Source: Camarhynchus parvulus
Taxonomy: Eukaryota > Chordata > Aves > Passeriformes > Thraupidae
Length of the DNA stretch: 64,000 nt
Reading direction: 5' to 3'
NCBI RefSeq assembly: GCF_901933205.1
Contig: NC_044572.1
Location: forward strand, 27,800,501 to 27,864,500
Shown here: in pieces, positions 61,849-64,000 of the stretch
Numbering within the stretch: the stretch's first letter is position 1
Layout of the letters: each line of letters opens with the position of its first letter
Notes under the pieces: generated by a model
Databases searched by the model: none
The model's input: the letters and a program-made list of their open reading frames with translations, nothing else
What the model was told of the DNA's origin: nothing
Position numbers and translations under genes: made by a program

Positions 61849-62047
61849 ATGGCTCCGGACAGGTTCCCGCCGGCGTTCGCCGAGGCCGGGCGGCAGAGCG
61901 GGCTGCAGGTGTGGCGGGTCGAGCGGCTGGAGCTGGTGCCGGTGCCCCCGAGCTGCCACGGCGACTTCTTCGTTGGGGACGCGTACCTGGTGCTGCGCAC
62001 GGAGCGCCGCGGGGACAACGTCGCCTACCGCCTGCACTACTGGCTCG
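61849..62047 (+). CDS. SCIN: SCIN (adseverin/scinderin) coding exon 1, partial gene
   Basis: The exon encodes 66 residues plus one base, starting [16 protein letters not shown], and ends at a splice donor (CTCG|GTAGGAG, GT at 62048), giving a phase-1 intron after the tryptophan of HYWL-G. It contains [16 protein letters not shown] (from residue 18) and [13 protein letters not shown] (residues 37-49), which open the first gelsolin repeat. These match adseverin more closely than gelsolin or villin. Gly43-Asp44 correspond to the pair that helps bind the actin-shared calcium ion in gelsolin repeat 1. Adseverin severs and caps actin filaments in a calcium-dependent way and acts in the cortical cytoskeleton, for instance in exocytosis. 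The full protein has six gelsolin repeats, about 715 residues, so over 90 percent lies beyond the window. There is no signal peptide, as expected for a cytosolic protein. Confidence 0.95.
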
Positions 62048-64000
62048 GTAGGAGCGAGGGCAGCCCGCAGGGCCCGGCCGGCCGCTGAGGGGCTCGCCGG
62101 GCTCCAGGGCAGCCGGGACAGGGCTTTCCCCGCCCTTCTCAGTAAGGCTGCGGCTGCGAGGCTTCCCAGAGGGGTACTCGAGGTGGAGACAGAAGTGGGG
62201 CTGCTGCCGAGAGCCAGGGTGGTGCCGAGCGTCATCGCCTCCGATGCTGAGGCACTGAGGGGTGGGACTGTGGGCTGTGGCAGAAAGGTGAAAGCTTGCT
62301 CGCTTTGCCGTGGTAGTTTGGGAAAGTACTGAAGTGTTAAAGGCAAATCTTGGCTGCACCCGACAGAGGTTCTGGAGTGAAATCCTGCCTTCACTCGCAT
62401 GAGTAGTTTTCTTGTCTTTATTTCCATCTGGATGAAGATGTCCTCTTGGCCATCTCTCTGTGGTGTTGTTAGAGGCCCTGGTTAGCGTCTGGGTGTGCCT
62501 TTTCCAGATCGATTAACTTTGCTTTCTGATGGTACAGAGATCAAGTGCAAAGACACCAGGTTTCCTTTAAAACCTCGTTAATATCAGTCTGACAGCCTAC
62601 GGGGATTGGAACCGGTCTTTTGCCTTCCACCTTGACTAGCCCACTTTACATCAAAGTTGTGTTTTACGTGACTTCCCCATCTCCTGGAAGTTTCATGTGA
62701 CTTCCCCATCTGGCGACAGAGTCATCCTGCCACAGTGATTGCTGTTTAGCTGCCTGAAACTTACTACGTTTTTCTTGTTTCACCAACAAGTTTGTGTTTG
62801 TAGGCAATAATCTCAATGAATGCACATAAAGATAGGTGTATTAACATTAATGTGCTTGAGTTGCTGCAGTTCTCATTGTACTTTTGCATGCATTGAAAAA
62901 TGATTGCAGATAAAGCTTGGATTGTTTCTGCATAAATGTTTGAGCATTGAATTTTGCATGTCTTCCGAGTTTCCCAGCTGGCAAGCATGTTAGTATCTGT
63001 GTCTGGTAAGGGTGTAATCATAGATGGCAGTGTGAATGAATCTCTGGCAGAGACTTTTTGTCAGCAGTGCTGCTAATTAGTAGCAGGGGTTGGTTTTGTG
63101 GATCTTTGTTAATGAAGCTGGAATTACTCATGTTTTAGTGAAGGTCTACTTGACACATCACAGGGAGTGATGTAAGGGCTGTTTGCAGCTCATGGGAAGG
63201 GAAGGTAGAACAGTGACTGACATTTGCAGCAGTTAAAACCTCATTGCTGGTGTCTGAAGAGCTTTAGTTGTACACATTGATGCACATGTTGTGCTGATGT
63301 GGTGCTACCTAGATAGTCCAAATGGCTTCAGGTGATCTGGGCACCCACTGTTGTTGTGCAGCTGGCAAGGTGGCAGCAGGGAGGCTCAGTGCTGGCAAAT
63401 CCCTTCCTGCTTGCCAGATACTTCAGCAGTGGGGTGGAATAATCTCAAACACTGCTGCACAGTTAATACAACAGGAGACCAGGATTTCAAATAAGGTGTA
63501 TTGGGAGGGCCAGTCACACTCAGGGCAAAAACTGTGGAATCATGTTGGTATTTTTAACTGATTTACACTGCCCTTATGTACACCAAATTTTTTCCTTGTA
63601 AGCAAAGACTGTATTGTCTGTGGGGAGGAAAATCACAATAGGGTCTTTCTGAAGACTTCCCATAAGTGTCTCTGGACAGCTGCAGCAGTCACTATCACTC
63701 TTTAGGATGTAAAGAAAGAATTCTTGTGATGAGGGAAACACTGCAGACTTTGGTCTTAGGTACTTACCAGGGCCTTGCCATTTGGTGATGCAGTCCTACT
63801 CCTGCTTGTCACCTGTGGTATGTTATTGTGGCAGCCACATACAGTGGCCATGAGTGTGCACAGATTCTGACCTGCAAAAAAAGACCCCCAATATCAAATT
63901 TTCCTATTACATAGTGACAAAGGTCCTCCTAATTCCTTGCTTAGGCACACCCAAGGGGCTATAAGAAGGTCTAGACTATGGGAGTGTGACCTCAGTGTGC
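62048..64000 (+). other. SCIN: SCIN intron 1 (partial)
   Basis: Sequence after the exon 1 donor to the window edge. I looked for exon 2, which in the gelsolin family begins shortly before an ECSQDE-type motif, and found no such frame with an acceptor, so intron 1 is longer than 1.95 kb. A short direct repeat, GTGACTTCCCCATCT, occurs at about 62669 and 62698. The 79-codon frame at 63322-63561 is not recognised and is probably chance. Confidence 0.85.

Larger units (their letters stand above)
61400..62290 (+). promoter_or_regulatory. SCIN: CpG island of SCIN
   Basis: A GC- and CpG-rich block spans the minisatellite, core promoter, first exon and start of intron 1, with AT-rich sequence on either side. 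Edges are estimated by eye. Long open frames on both strands across it (up to 334 codons on the minus strand) are caused by the low stop-codon density of GC-rich repeats. Confidence 0.8.

Noticed and set aside
61398..62427. Minus-strand frames of 206-334 codons antisense to the SCIN promoter and exon 1
   Set aside because: They translate the 55-bp repeats and the antisense of a confident exon, so they are composition artefacts.
63322..63561. Possible SCIN exon 2
   Set aside because: The translation has none of the residues expected after exon 1 of the gelsolin family, and no acceptor is placed correctly.
1..64000. CRISPR arrays, bacterial operons, toxin genes, tRNA or rRNA genes
   Set aside because: None is visible. 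The window is vertebrate nuclear DNA. I scanned by eye for tRNA B-box words (GGTTCGAAxCC) and for regularly spaced repeats with unique spacers and found none.

Overview
The window looks like nuclear DNA from a songbird (oscine passerine). It is AT-rich and carries degraded CR1 retrotransposon fragments ending in the avian ATTCTATGATTCT-type tail, plus solo LTRs of kinds I recognise from passerine genomes. There are no bacterial-type operons. Nearly all open reading frames in it are short chance ORFs. Family and repeat names come from memory and pattern recognition, because no database search was possible.

Layout. Near the right end (61849-62047, + strand) is coding exon 1 of SCIN (adseverin/scinderin), a gelsolin-family, calcium-dependent actin-severing protein. 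It has a TATA-box promoter in a CpG island and a clean splice donor, and its intron 1 runs off the right edge. Near the left end (1424-1511, - strand), inside a second CpG island, is a short signal-peptide exon that also ends in a good splice donor. In vertebrates the gene upstream of SCIN, in divergent orientation, is VWDE, a large secreted or extracellular protein. This exon is therefore most simply read as VWDE exon 1, with its intron 1 running off the left edge. That name rests on synteny and the signal peptide, not on sequence identity.

Between the two start codons lie about 60.3 kb in which I find no convincing exon, tRNA or other RNA gene. What can be recognised is CR1 fragments (about 12.7, 20.7, 23.6, 26.7, 37.5 and 50.3 kb), LTRs (14.87-15.85, 16.23-16.69 and 34.16-34.55 kb, and a probable one at 52.99-53.67 kb), and one MIR-like SINE relic (48.2 kb). 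There are also several tandem repeats: a degenerate array of about 215-bp units at 44.5-45.3 kb, a perfect 48-bp duplication at 49.8 kb and a 43-bp duplication at 58.8 kb. A 33-bp-stem hairpin lies at 55.73-55.80 kb, and three matches to the CTCF core motif share one orientation.

The most notable features are two unrelated GC-rich minisatellites, one beside each promoter (1661-1912 and 61449-61781). The SCIN copy includes units identical over 55 bp and ends about 20 bp before the TATA box. The hairpin and the 44.5-45.3 kb array are the next most interesting. I see no evidence of a wholly new multi-gene system.
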